Below, one piece after another: positions 17,049-25,231 of a stretch of 64,000 nucleotides of DNA. Source of the DNA: Lentibacillus cibarius (lineage in GTDB: Bacteria > Bacillota > Bacilli > Bacillales > Amphibacillaceae); NCBI RefSeq assembly GCF_005887555.1, contig NZ_VCIA01000001.1, forward strand, positions 3,162,001 to 3,226,000. Direction: 5' to 3'. Position 1 is the first letter of the stretch. Each line of letters opens with the position of its first letter. The notes under the pieces are model-generated. The model did not search any database. It was not told the DNA's origin and saw only the letters and a program-made list of their open reading frames with translations. Position numbers and translations under genes: made by a program.

Positions 17049-17588
17049 ATGTTTTTCCGCAAAAACCATATAAAGGACGAACGGATTGCGAATATCCGCA
17101 ATAAAATTTATAAAGAGATGTACATTTTGGTGATAATCATTTGCTTGATTTCTGTAGCCATCAAGTTTTATCAAAACGGGTTCCACCTTGAGGAAGTGTA
17201 CACGGAATGGTTTATTTTTATAATCACAAGTATTTATTTCTCCTACCGTTCGGCAAATCTAGGAATCTATTCGGATGAGGTGGAGCTGCATGATCGAGCG
17301 AGCGGCATGTCCAGGGAGAAGAAAAATCTTATCATTGGTATCATCATTGGAATCGTGTTTTCGGGATTCCTTGGTTTGAATAGTGCCATATCATACACCG
17401 ATGGGATTGCGGATGGATTTTTTACATTTTTCCTTGTCTTTTTTACATGTATCGTTATTTATGTACCTATGCTTAGCATCATGATGATTATTAGTCATGC
17501 GATGATGAAGAGGAAAAGTGATAAAGCCGCAGCCCGACAACTGAAGGATTTGCATGAAGACGACGGTGATTCTGATGAAAAACATTAA
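17049..17588 (+). CDS. Membrane protein of a regulator/membrane-protein pair (DUF6773-like)
   Basis: A 179-residue protein with a basic N-terminus and four hydrophobic segments near residues 24-43, 52-68, 97-116 and 123-152, and a charged C-terminus ending DDGDSDEKH. CTGGAGGAAACC precedes the ATG. It overlaps the following XRE regulator gene by 14 bp. This pairing of a small membrane protein with a YozG-like regulator is common in Bacillaceae, where the protein often appears as DUF6773 or DUF3169; which family applies here is uncertain. Function is unknown. Confidence 0.72.
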   Translation: MFFRKNHIKDERIANIRNKIYKEMYILVIIICLISVAIKFYQNGFHLEEVYTEWFIFIITSIYFSYRSANLGIYSDEVELHDRASGMSREKKNLIIGIIIGIVFSGFLGLNSAISYTDGIADGFFTFFLVFFTCIVIYVPMLSIMMIISHAMMKRKSDKAAARQLKDLHEDDGDSDEKH

Positions 17589-17766
17589 GCTAAAAATGGC
17601 CAGGGCAGAGCATGACTTATCACAAGAGGAGCTGGCGAAACGTGTTGGTGTATCCCGACAAACCATCGGGCTGATCGAACTGGGGAAGTATAACCCAACA
17701 CTTAGCCTATGCAAAGCTATCTGTAAAGCATTGTCCAAAACACTAGATGAACTATTTTGGGAGTAA
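17575..17766 (+). CDS. Small XRE-family transcriptional regulator
   Basis: A 63-residue helix-turn-helix protein that is almost only the DNA-binding domain: MKNIKLKMARAEHDLSQEEL, then AKRVGVSRQTIGLIELGKYNP and TLDELFWE. It is of the YozG/YgzD size class. ATG at 17575 lies within the end of the membrane protein gene (14-bp overlap), so the two are translated together. The perfect inverted repeat at 16961-17006 is the obvious candidate binding site. A truncated relative is found at 20425-20508. Confidence 0.88.
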   Translation: MKNIKLKMARAEHDLSQEELAKRVGVSRQTIGLIELGKYNPTLSLCKAICKALSKTLDELFWE

Positions 17767-17769
17767 TGG

Positions 17770-17914
17770 ACCGCGGGGACAGGTTCGTTGGGCCAAGTGA
17801 TTTTTTCTGCTTGGGAAAGGGATGTCATTGGAAAAAAATGGAGAACCGGTGGACCTGTCCCCATGGACCACCCCCATGGACCACCTCCCTCTGGACCACC
17901 CATGGACCACCCCA
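17770..17914. repeat. GGGGACAGG element, copy 3, with extra CCATGGACCACC copies
   Basis: ACCGCGGGGACAGGTTCGTT to GGACCTGTCCCCATGGACC (17770-17868), followed by four imperfect short repeats of CCATGGACCACC up to 17914. The right end grew by short tandem copying. It starts 4 bp after the XRE stop and ends 4 bp before the stop of the facing GGDEF-EAL gene, so it fills the convergent gap entirely and could end transcription from both sides. Confidence 0.75.
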
Positions 17915-17917
17915 ATT

Positions 17918-19606
17918 TTACTGAGTAGGTTTACGAAATAGTTTTTCCCAATTGTGTGCTGCTGGCATTGGTTTATGAAACAGAAATCCTTGTATATCGT
18001 CAATTGACCGATGGCGCAACTGCAGAAGCTGCTGCTGGGTTTCAACGCCTTCTGCTATGACACGCATATTTAATTCGTGTCCCAGATTAATAATCGATTT
18101 CATGATAGACCGGCTGTTATCATTCGTGTCAACATCCTTCACAAAAACCCGATCTATTTTCAAGGTGTCCGCCGGGAAATGCTTCAAATACTGAAATGAA
18201 GAATACCCGGTTCCAAAGTCATCAATAGCGACTTTAACGCCCATATGCCGGATTCGTTCTACTTGCCGGGCAGATAAATCGGTATCCTGCATCACCATTG
18301 TTTCGGTAATTTCTATTTCTAATAATGTTGGATCCAGTTGTGTGTCCGCCAACACATCAGCTATTTTATTCGGAAGATTTTTTTGCATGAATTGCTGGGT
18401 AGAGATGTTGACGGAAACTTTCACTGGCTCATAACCCTTTTGTTGCCATTGGACATTTTGCCAGCAAGCTGTTCGGAGCACCCATTCGTCAATTTCTGTA
18501 ATTAAACCGGATTCTTCAGCTATCGGTATAAAATCACCGGGAGAGATGATACCATATTCCGGATGTTCCCAGCGCACTAATGCTTCGACTGCATTTATCT
18601 GCCCGGTGTCAGCATTAACCTGGGGTTGATAACAAAGGACAAGCTGTTCCCCGGCGATCGCGTTGTGCAGCATGTTCTCCAGTTGCAGATGTTCGAAATG
18701 AGATGCATGTAATTCCGCCTTCGATGTTGCATAATTGTTTCTTCCTGCTTTTTTTGCCCGGTACATGGCTGAATCTGCCTGTGTCAATAGCGTTTCAAAA
18801 TTATCACCGTCGTGTGGGTGGAAGCTGATACCGATACTTACTGTTACATGCAACTCGTTTTCATGCAGGGTAAACGGTCTGGAAAATGCAGCAATAATGT
18901 CCTTGGCTGTTTCGATGGCAGCTTGTTCATCATCGAGGAACGGGAGCATACATACAAACTCATCCCCGCCTAAACGGGCAATTAAGTCTGGCCGATGCAA
19001 ACAAGAGCGCAATCGTTCGGCAGCATTTTTCAACAATAAATCACCACACGAATGGCCGAATGTGTCATTGATTAACTTGAAACGATCTAAATCAATGAAT
19101 AATAGTGCCCCGATATGATAGGTGTTTCGATTCTCACCAAAGATTGCATGAAACGTTTTTTCAAATGAAATGCGGTTCGATAACTTTGTCAAGGGGTCAT
19201 CATAGGCGAGAAAATGAACTTCTTTTCGTTTCTCCAAAGGGTCATTTGCTTGTGTCAATGTTATGGAATAATACAGATTTTCCGGTGAGGATGTGTGAAA
19301 CGCCTCCACCGTCAGCCAGTACGACGACAGTTCCCCTTCCTGCCGGTTGAACCATATTTTCCCTTCCCATGAACCTGTTTCCTGAAGTGCTAATTGGATG
19401 TCCTGCTTTTTTGTATCATCAATTAAAGCCAAACTTGAAAATTGATGAAAATCGAATGTTTCATTTTGTATATTCGTAATCGTGTAAAAAGCCGTGTTAG
19501 CCATGATGATATCCCCATTATGATTGATCATGGCCAGCCCTTGTTTGGATTGATGAAAACTGTCGTATACCAACTGATGGATGTCATGTACACCAGGAAA
19601 TGGCAA
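17918..19606 (-). CDS. PAS-GGDEF-EAL cyclic-di-GMP protein
   Basis: A 562-residue cytoplasmic protein on the minus strand. TTG at 19606 follows AGAGGTGG; an in-frame GTG at 19615 overlaps that site. Residues 10-120 form a PAS-type sensor domain. The GGDEF motif is intact (213-217), as are the EAL motif (341-343) and DDFGTG (462-467), so both synthesis and hydrolysis of cyclic-di-GMP are possible. The inhibitory I-site that should read RxxD is HRPD, so product inhibition is probably weakened. No membrane helices. It likely tunes motility, adhesion or biofilm; the signal is unknown. Confidence 0.93.
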   Translation of the reverse strand: MPFPGVHDIHQLVYDSFHQSKQGLAMINHNGDIIMANTAFYTITNIQNETFDFHQFSSLALIDDTKKQDIQLALQETGSWEGKIWFNRQEGELSSYWLTVEAFHTSSPENLYYSITLTQANDPLEKRKEVHFLAYDDPLTKLSNRISFEKTFHAIFGENRNTYHIGALLFIDLDRFKLINDTFGHSCGDLLLKNAAERLRSCLHRPDLIARLGGDEFVCMLPFLDDEQAAIETAKDIIAAFSRPFTLHENELHVTVSIGISFHPHDGDNFETLLTQADSAMYRAKKAGRNNYATSKAELHASHFEHLQLENMLHNAIAGEQLVLCYQPQVNADTGQINAVEALVRWEHPEYGIISPGDFIPIAEESGLITEIDEWVLRTACWQNVQWQQKGYEPVKVSVNISTQQFMQKNLPNKIADVLADTQLDPTLLEIEITETMVMQDTDLSARQVERIRHMGVKVAIDDFGTGYSSFQYLKHFPADTLKIDRVFVKDVDTNDNSRSIMKSIINLGHELNMRVIAEGVETQQQLLQLRHRSIDDIQGFLFHKPMPAAHNWEKLFRKPTQ

Positions 19607-19734
19607 CGTAACCACCTCTTTTCATTGTGTGACAAGGATAGCACGAAAAAGTGGTGTAAAAATTGATTTACATCAAATTTTTTACAGGTTTGTTCGTGGT
19701 ACGATTATATACAATGTTGAAAGGAGGCTGGACA

Positions 19735-20199
19735 ATGGATTTATTCACATTTAATGATATGACAAAAATAAACCGGACGGAGCTCGGAGATGAGGTGCCG
19801 CTCGAACTTTTCCGAGCAATCCGTTTAATCGGCATGTACCAAGGGTTGCCAATGGAGGGGAAAACAACAACCTTGACAGTCGGCAGGAAGATAGGTCGAA
19901 GTATACCAGCAGATACCGTCGAACAGTTTTTGGATATGTTCAAGGCATTAAAGATCGGTGCGATGACCCTGCTGGAACAAACAGATTCTTATATGCTGTT
20001 TAGGGTGTACGATTGCTTTTGCAGCGGCCTTCCCGTTAAAGGAAAAAAAGTTTGTGATCTGGAAGGAGCCATCTTGGAAGGAGCATTAAAAAGAATTCTT
20101 AATAACAACAATCTTTCTGTTTACGAATCGAAATGCAATATAAACGGGGACGACTACTGCGAGTATACCGTCCGAAAGTACAATAATATTGATGACTAG
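19735..20199 (+). CDS. V4R (4-vinyl reductase) domain protein
   Basis: A 154-residue soluble protein starting at ATG 19735 behind GAAAGGAGG. Features typical of V4R small-molecule-binding domains are the ALKIGAMTL, the CFCSGLPVKGKKVCDLEGAILEGAL block, and the final C-x5-GDDYCEYTV. Cys residues near 105-125 and 145 may form a metal or ligand site. It is divergent from the GGDEF-EAL gene with a 128-bp gap, so shared control is possible. Ligand and role are unknown; V4R domains elsewhere sense aromatic compounds or carry bacteriochlorophyll intermediates. Confidence 0.78.
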   Translation: MDLFTFNDMTKINRTELGDEVPLELFRAIRLIGMYQGLPMEGKTTTLTVGRKIGRSIPADTVEQFLDMFKALKIGAMTLLEQTDSYMLFRVYDCFCSGLPVKGKKVCDLEGAILEGALKRILNNNNLSVYESKCNINGDDYCEYTVRKYNNIDD

Positions 20200-20208
20200 C
20201 TAAAGTGG

Positions 20209-20322
20209 ACCGCGGGGACAAAGTGGACCGCGGGGACAGGTTCATTGGTCCAACTGGTCTTTTTGTTAGGATAGGGACGTCATTGGAAAAAAGTGGTGAA
20301 CCAGTAGACCTGTCCCCATGGT
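20209..20322. repeat. GGGGACAGG element, copy 4 (left end duplicated)
   Basis: GGACCGCGGGGACAAAGTGG at 20207 repeats the left end immediately before the full ACCGCGGGGACAGGTTCATT at 20227. The middle has GTTAGGATAGGGACGTCATT, and the right end is GACCTGTCCCCATGGT at 20307-20322. Confidence 0.75.
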
Positions 20323-20329
20323 TCCAGGA

Positions 20330-20435
20330 CTATCAACGGATTAGCAGCGAACATCACCGGATGAGACAGGACTATCAACGGATTAGCGGTGCACATCAGC
20401 GGAAGGGAGCCGGATATCAACGGATTAGCAGTTAA
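20330..20435. repeat. 21-bp repeat array, catcaacgg family (short)
   Basis: Five 21-bp units: ACTATCAACGGATTAGCAGC, GAACATCACCGGATGAGACA, ACTATCAACGGATTAGCGGT, GCACATCAGCGGAAGGGAGC and GATATCAACGGATTAGCAGT. The right end fuses directly with the truncated XRE gene on the other strand. Confidence 0.85.
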
Positions 20436-20508
20436 TACCAACTTTTTTGGCTAATTGCTGCTGTGTTAGCTCCATCTCCACACAGGCTACCTTTACCTTG
20501 TTTTTCAC
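20425..20508 (-). pseudogene. 5' remnant of an XRE-family regulator gene
   Basis: On the minus strand GTG at 20508-20506 follows AAGGAGG and starts VKNKVKVACVEMELTQQQLA, then KKVGIN, the first helices of a YozG-like regulator. The frame ends at once in the 21-bp array (Cys, then TAA at 20427-20425), so the rest of the helix-turn-helix is missing. The array boundary thus coincides with the truncation point. Intact relative: 17575-17766. Confidence 0.65.
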
Positions 20509-20705
20509 CTGTCTGAACCTCCTTACTATTAATGTTACATATTGTTTGGCGGGTATATGGGATACAGGTTTGCGACGTGAATCCGGATCAATCAGTGTAC
20601 AGGCGGGTAGAACAGCGGAACTGTCTCGTGAGCCGAACTGGTGCAAAGGACTCACGTTTGGTGGTGGTTTTTTCTGTATACTGTTGTGGGGAAGGAGGCA
20701 CGACC

Positions 20706-21332
20706 ATGAAGGGAACATCACACGCACTGATTGGTGGAGCAGCAGGTTTCGGGGTGGCGGTTTATTTGGGCACGACCCCTGTAGATAGTTTCACTCTAAT
20801 GAGTGCAGGAATGATTGCAGGGCTATGTCCTGATCTTGATACAAGCGGGCGATTGTCCCGCCGTATTACCATCCCGGCTGAACCGTTTAAATTATTAATG
20901 GGATTTGTAGCGGTATGGCTAATATACTACTCATTCGTGAAAGGGTCCGGTGTGGAACAGGTGACCGGAATTGGTGTTGGCGTGTTGTTGCTTGTGTTTT
21001 CTAGAAAGTTATCACCAAAATGGATGCTAACGGTTACGGGCGCGGGAATCATCGTGCTGGGAGGAGCGATGGACGTACTATGGCTGCTTTTGGTAGGTGG
21101 CTATGTGCTGCTAGCGTCGTTATTCCCGCATCGCTCCTACACGCACTCGCTGCCAGGACTTATTTTTTTCGGTTATATCAGTTATTTGTTTGCAGCCGAT
21201 GTGCAGGTGGAAGGGATGTTCTATGCTTGTGTGATAGGATATGTATCCCATTTGGCAGCCGATTCACGGGTTATCCCAGGCAATAAACAAGGCGTAAAAC
21301 TATTCGCCCCTGTTAGTAGATTGGAAGTGTAA
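20706..21332 (+). CDS. Membrane-bound metal-dependent hydrolase (YdjM family)
   Basis: A 208-residue protein with six or more hydrophobic segments. The family motif GTSHALIGGAAG with its His lies at the N-terminus. PDLDTSGRLSRR at about residue 42 and FPHRSYTHSLPG and GYVSHLAADS in the second half carry the Asp and His residues that identify YdjM (LexA-induced, DUF457) membrane hydrolases. Start is ATG 20706; the open frame extends further upstream but without a ribosome site. GAAGGAGG lies a few bases before this ATG. The substrate is unknown. The stretch from the truncated regulator to this start has no other gene. Confidence 0.88.
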   Translation: MKGTSHALIGGAAGFGVAVYLGTTPVDSFTLMSAGMIAGLCPDLDTSGRLSRRITIPAEPFKLLMGFVAVWLIYYSFVKGSGVEQVTGIGVGVLLLVFSRKLSPKWMLTVTGAGIIVLGGAMDVLWLLLVGGYVLLASLFPHRSYTHSLPGLIFFGYISYLFAADVQVEGMFYACVIGYVSHLAADSRVIPGNKQGVKLFAPVSRLEV

Positions 21333-21345
21333 GTGGAGTGCGTAA

Positions 21346-21420
21346 ACCGCGGAGACAGGCTAATTGAACCAGTGAACCTGTCCCCGTGGACCACCGAACC
21401 AGTGAACCTGTCCCCATGGT
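21346..21420. repeat. GGGGACAGG element, copy 5 (short)
   Basis: ACCGCGGAGACAGGCTAATT at the left, then two tandem right ends, each of the form GAACCAGTGAACCTGTCCCC, followed by GTGG and ATGGT. The middle of the element is missing. It lies 13 bp after the YdjM gene. Confidence 0.7.
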
Positions 21421-21506
21421 TCGGTCTTGCGTTCGTTTCTTTTTTTATGTATACTGTGTATATAACGTATACACGGTAACTCGGATGGGTGAGGGGGTGT
21501 TCGAAT

Positions 21507-21917
21507 GTGCTGATACATATTTCGCAGACGAGTTCGACGCCGATGTATGAGCAGGTGATTGGGGAAATCCAGCGGTTGATTGCGATGGGGCATATGGAAC
21601 CGGGGGAGATGCTTCCGTCGATTCGTGAGCTGTCCAAACAATTGATGACGAGCGGGATTACCATTCGGCGTGCATATCAGGAACTGGAACAGACCGGGTT
21701 TATTTATACGCGAAAAGGCAAAGGCAGTTATGTGGCCAAACTAAGTGACGAAAGGCTGGCACAATGGAAGATGGAACAAGTGCGGGGACCATTGTCGGAA
21801 TCGGTTTTGCAAGCGAAAAAGCTGCATCTGAAAGAAGAACAATTCCACGATTTGATCAGACATATGTGGCAAGAAGTGGATGAAGAAAAGCAGGAGGGAG
21901 AAGACAATGAATCATAA
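21507..21917 (+). CDS. GntR-family regulator (YtrA-like)
   Basis: A 136-residue repressor with an N-terminal winged-helix domain (PMYEQVIGEIQRLIAMG, LPSIRELSKQL, TIRRAYQELEQTGFIYTRKG) and a short C-terminal helical tail instead of a large effector domain, as in the YtrA subfamily that controls ABC transporters. GTG at 21507 follows GAGGGGG; GTG at 21489 lies upstream of that site. It overlaps the ABC ATPase gene by 11 bp, heading a six-gene run. The upstream TATACTGTGTATATAACGTATACACGG is a likely promoter with operator (GTGTATA/TATACAC). Confidence 0.9.
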   Translation: MLIHISQTSSTPMYEQVIGEIQRLIAMGHMEPGEMLPSIRELSKQLMTSGITIRRAYQELEQTGFIYTRKGKGSYVAKLSDERLAQWKMEQVRGPLSESVLQAKKLHLKEEQFHDLIRHMWQEVDEEKQEGEDNES

Positions 21918-22788
21918 CGGTGAACAGCCCTTATTGGATGTGCGCAACCTAACTAAAACGTATTCGGATTTTCAGTTAAAGGATGTGAATCTGGTTCTTC
22001 CCGCTGGCACGATTATGGGTTTTCTTGGCAGGAATGGTGCGGGGAAAAGTACGACCATGAAAGCGATTATGGATTTGATTAAGCGGGACGAAGGGGATAT
22101 TCATATTCTTGGTATGCCGATGCCGGAAGAAGAGGTGGCCGTGAAAGAGCAAGTCGGCTACGTCGGGGATACGCCATTGTTGAATAACGCTTGGACGATG
22201 GAGAGGACATTGCAATTTGCCCGTCAGTTTTACCCAAATTGGAACGAGGAAGCGGTTGAACGACATTTGGAACGCTTCGGGATTGCTAAGGACAAAAAAA
22301 TAAGCGAGTTATCTAAAGGGATGAAAGTAAAAGCATCACTCGTCCTGGCGATGGCACATGAGCCGAGACTGTTGCTTCTGGATGAGCCGACGTCCGGACT
22401 TGATCCTGTCGTGCGAACCGAGGTCCTGGAGATGTTATTGGATTTTGTTCAGGATGAAAGCCGCAGTGTGCTTTTTTCTTCGCATATTACGTCCGATGTG
22501 GAAAAAATTGCGGATTGGGTGACGGTGCTTGATGATGGGCAGATCGTTTTCAGCGAGGATAAGGAGTCGCTTCTGGATCGGTACCGGCGGATTGTTATTC
22601 CGAGTGAAAGCGGTGAACAGGCGAACGAATCGCCATTTTTGTTTCACTGTCAAACAACCGCTGGCGGGTATATTGGCTATACCGACCGTTTTCAGCAATT
22701 TCAGCGTTTCGCTAAGGGGAACTGGCACGCCGAACGCCTGACGTTGGAAGAACTGTTCGTATTGTTGACAGGACGGAAGGAGGAGTAA
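21907..22788 (+). CDS. ABC transporter ATP-binding protein
   Basis: A 293-residue ATPase beginning at ATG 21907 behind AGGAGGGAG. Walker A is GFLGRNGAGKST, Q-loop in KEQVGYVGD, signature LSKGMKVKASL, Walker B LLLLDEPTSGLD and switch His in LFSSHITSD. After about residue 215 there is a C-terminal extension of the type seen in YtrB-like ATPases. It would drive export with the following membrane subunits, under the overlapping GntR regulator. The substrate cannot be told; related systems respond to cell-wall antibiotics. Confidence 0.92.
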   Translation: MNHNGEQPLLDVRNLTKTYSDFQLKDVNLVLPAGTIMGFLGRNGAGKSTTMKAIMDLIKRDEGDIHILGMPMPEEEVAVKEQVGYVGDTPLLNNAWTMERTLQFARQFYPNWNEEAVERHLERFGIAKDKKISELSKGMKVKASLVLAMAHEPRLLLLDEPTSGLDPVVRTEVLEMLLDFVQDESRSVLFSSHITSDVEKIADWVTVLDDGQIVFSEDKESLLDRYRRIVIPSESGEQANESPFLFHCQTTAGGYIGYTDRFQQFQRFAKGNWHAERLTLEELFVLLTGRKEE

Positions 22789-22791
22789 CCG

Positions 22792-23496
22792 GTGAACGTG
22801 CTGATTCAACGGGAGATGGAGGGGGAAATAGCATCAGATTGGCAAGAAAGAATCATTTATCATGTCATGTACGGTGTGGTGCTGAACATTTTTATGTGGC
22901 TACTCGGTCCACGGGTGTTAGATCTGTTCAGCATAGGGGCGATGGATCAGTTTGTTTCTGTCATGGTGGTCCTGGTGGTTTCGTCTACACTTAATGAAAA
23001 ATTAAAAAACGACAGCATCAACCGGCAAATGAGCTTTTTACAAACGCTGCCTGTCTCTAAAAGCCAGCTAGTCCATGCCAAATTTCTGCATATGCTATTG
23101 CTGTGGTGTATGGCATTTGTTTGGCTTTCATCGGTTATTTCTGTGAATTTGCTTTTGAATGGAGGGTGGACGTTTGATTTGTGGACCCATGTTTGGGGGT
23201 TCACGTCAGCCCTTTTATTTATCCAATCAATGGTTCTGCTGTGTTATTTTTCAAAAGGATATCAGGTGGCTCAAGCAGTCTTCTATTTGTCTGCTTTAGC
23301 ATGGGCAGCAATATTTATTCCGCTGGGGTTGACACTAGAGGAGACGGGACTCTCGAAAGGTGGGCTTTGGGGAATCGCGTTAATGGCAGCTTTTATCATA
23401 TATGTTATCAGCTGGTTGATGGCTATTCGGAAGGTGAATGCAAAGGGGATTCCGGAAGAAAGCTGGGATTACCTTGCCACAGATGATGTTTCGTAA
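22792..23496 (+). CDS. ABC-2 type permease subunit (paralog 1)
   Basis: A 234-residue membrane protein starting with GTG at 22792 behind AAGGAGGAG. Six hydrophobic segments are visible. The motif NRQMSFLQTLPVSKSQLVHAKF sits between helices two and three and recurs in the next two permeases. It follows the ATPase with three spare bases. This layout is that of the ABC-2 permeases next to YtrA-like regulators. Confidence 0.87.
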   Translation: MNVLIQREMEGEIASDWQERIIYHVMYGVVLNIFMWLLGPRVLDLFSIGAMDQFVSVMVVLVVSSTLNEKLKNDSINRQMSFLQTLPVSKSQLVHAKFLHMLLLWCMAFVWLSSVISVNLLLNGGWTFDLWTHVWGFTSALLFIQSMVLLCYFSKGYQVAQAVFYLSALAWAAIFIPLGLTLEETGLSKGGLWGIALMAAFIIYVISWLMAIRKVNAKGIPEESWDYLATDDVS

Positions 23497-23526
23497 TGGT
23501 ATTCCAGCGAAAGAAAGGAGGTCCAT

Positions 23527-24461
23527 TTGATGGGAGCGTTAATTCGGAGAGAACTGGATGGCATGGTTACGGTTAGTTTTAAAAATAGCTTTCAAACATA
23601 TTTCGTTTTAGGCCTTGTACTTATTCTGCTTATGTGGATATTGGGCCCAAATGTCACAGGATTATTTAATACGGATATGATAAGTCTGTTATTATTTATT
23701 ACTGGTTTTTTATCGGCTACGGTAAACATGTTGTCCTTATTAGAGAATGATGATGCTAATAATGCGTGTTCATGAAGGAGGATAAAAAGGACCGAGGATT
23801 TCGAGGCGGCGCAGCTTTGAGTAGCGGAATGTATGCAATTTAATACATGAGCAACGGAAAAGCAAGCCAACGAAGAAATTTGATGTGTCATTTTTACCGG
23901 ACTTTTTGAACAACCTCTAATCGGCAACTATCCTTTTTGCAAACACTGCCGGTGCGTAAAACAAACATTGTTCATGCAAAATTCCTAAGCAATCTTTTAT
24001 TGTGCGGCTTTATATTCATTTGGACGTCTGTACTTGTGTCGGCAAATTTACTGATGAACGATGTCTGGACAATTGGATCGTGGATGATTGTGTTTCCTTT
24101 CTTAGCTGTCCTAATGTTATTGGTGAGTGGAAATCTTCTATGGTATTACTTTCAGGGGAGTTTGCATAATGGATGGATTAATTATGCCCTGGTCATTGGC
24201 GGTACAATGATTCTGCTTTACTTAGGTTTTCATAAGCCGTCGGGACAATCGCAAACCTTTTTATATTCGTTGTCACTCAGCCTGTCTGTTCTGGTTTATT
24301 TTGTTAACTGGGTAGCTGTGATCATAAAGGTGCATAAAAAAGGGTTTGCAAAAGAAGTGCCTAATCCTGAACGGGAAAAAACAAACAAACGCATAGAGGA
24401 ATTGAAAAGGCGTCATGCCGAGCATCAGTCTAAAAAGAATCAACAAGGAAATGAACCATGA
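23527..24461 (+). pseudogene. ABC-2 type permease (paralog 2), interrupted by a 161-bp insertion
   Basis: The 5' part starts at ATG 23527 (AAAGGAGG upstream) and encodes MGALIRRELDGMVTV and two helices up to LENDDAN at 23760. After the insert it resumes at 23922 with RQLSFLQTLPVRKTNIVHAK and runs to 24461, ending KNQQGNEP. Removing 161 bp restores one uninterrupted frame of about 257 codons aligned with its neighbours. As it stands, the first part ends at a stop in the insert and the second part has only weak internal starts, so a functional full protein is not expected. Confidence 0.85.
23761..23921. mobile_element. Non-coding mini-element inserted in an ABC permease gene
   Basis: The block of 156 bp plus a duplicated CTAAT (23756-23760 and 23917-23921) interrupts the permease codons. 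The insert starts AATGCGTGTTCATGAAGGAG and ends TTTTTACCGGACTTTTTGAA-CAACCT. It has no open frame of note. Five-base target duplication and precise frame restoration argue for a transposition event. The left and right ends share only a weak inverted match (GTTCA at the left, TGAAC at the right). I cannot name the family; an enzyme supplied from elsewhere in the genome is likely. Confidence 0.75.
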
Positions 24462-24486
24462 GGCATTGGAAAGGAGGTCCTAGCTG

Positions 24487-25230
24487 ATGGGAGCATTAAT
24501 GAAACGAGAGCTCGACAGCATGCACCTGGCTTCGCAATATCAAAATAAACTTAAGGCATTTATAGCAGTGTATGGCATTTTGGGCGTTGGGGTTCCGGTT
24601 TTCTTCTGGGTGTTCGGTCCAGGCGTTGTCGGTCTTATGAGTGGAGACATGGTGAATACATCGATTTTAGTTATTGGTTTAATTCACAGCTCGCAAGCGA
24701 TCTCGCTGCATTTATTCAGGGAAGACGCCCATCGACAGTTAACATTCTTACAGATATTGCCGGTGAAAAAAACAGCTATTGTACATGCCAAATTCACAAG
24801 TGTACTGTTACTAAGCGTATTTGTTATTGGTTGGATGTTTATGGTTGCAGGTGCCAACACACTACTGAGTGACATTACAGTGAGTGATTTTTGGCTTGCA
24901 GTGGGATTCTTTTGTTCGCTGATTATTTCTACTGAGGCCGTCGTGCTTCTGACATATTTTACGCGAGGCGCTGACAGAGTAAACGTCATGTACTGGGTTT
25001 CCTTTGCTGGTTGGGCAGTTCTGTTCGTCTTGTCAGGTCTCTTCATGAAAAGTCTGGGGAAAGAACCGGATAGTTTCGTTTTTATCATTTATATATTGGT
25101 TGCCCTCTTCGTGTATCTCTTTTGCTGGTCATTGGCGGTACGAAGGGTGAACAAACGGGGATTCCCACAAGAAACCGGCTATAAGGCAAATCAAATACAA
25201 ACCATTGACACAAGAGGAAAAGGGGATTGA
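24487..25230 (+). CDS. ABC-2 type permease subunit (paralog 3)
   Basis: A 247-residue membrane protein with six hydrophobic segments, ATG behind AAAGGAGGTCC. It shares MGAL(M/I)(K/R)REL at the start and RQLTFLQILPVKKTAIVHAKF with paralogs 1 and 2, so the three arose by tandem duplication. RRVNKRGFPQE near the end also corresponds to RKVNAKGIPEE in paralog 1. Its stop lies one base before the start of the next permease gene. Confidence 0.87.
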   Translation: MGALMKRELDSMHLASQYQNKLKAFIAVYGILGVGVPVFFWVFGPGVVGLMSGDMVNTSILVIGLIHSSQAISLHLFREDAHRQLTFLQILPVKKTAIVHAKFTSVLLLSVFVIGWMFMVAGANTLLSDITVSDFWLAVGFFCSLIISTEAVVLLTYFTRGADRVNVMYWVSFAGWAVLFVLSGLFMKSLGKEPDSFVFIIYILVALFVYLFCWSLAVRRVNKRGFPQETGYKANQIQTIDTRGKGD

Positions 25231-25231
25231 C

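Noticed and set aside
20532..20705. Longer version of the YdjM-family protein starting at 20532
   Set aside because: The extra N-terminus is not hydrophobic or family-like, and AAGGAGG sits directly before the ATG at 20706.
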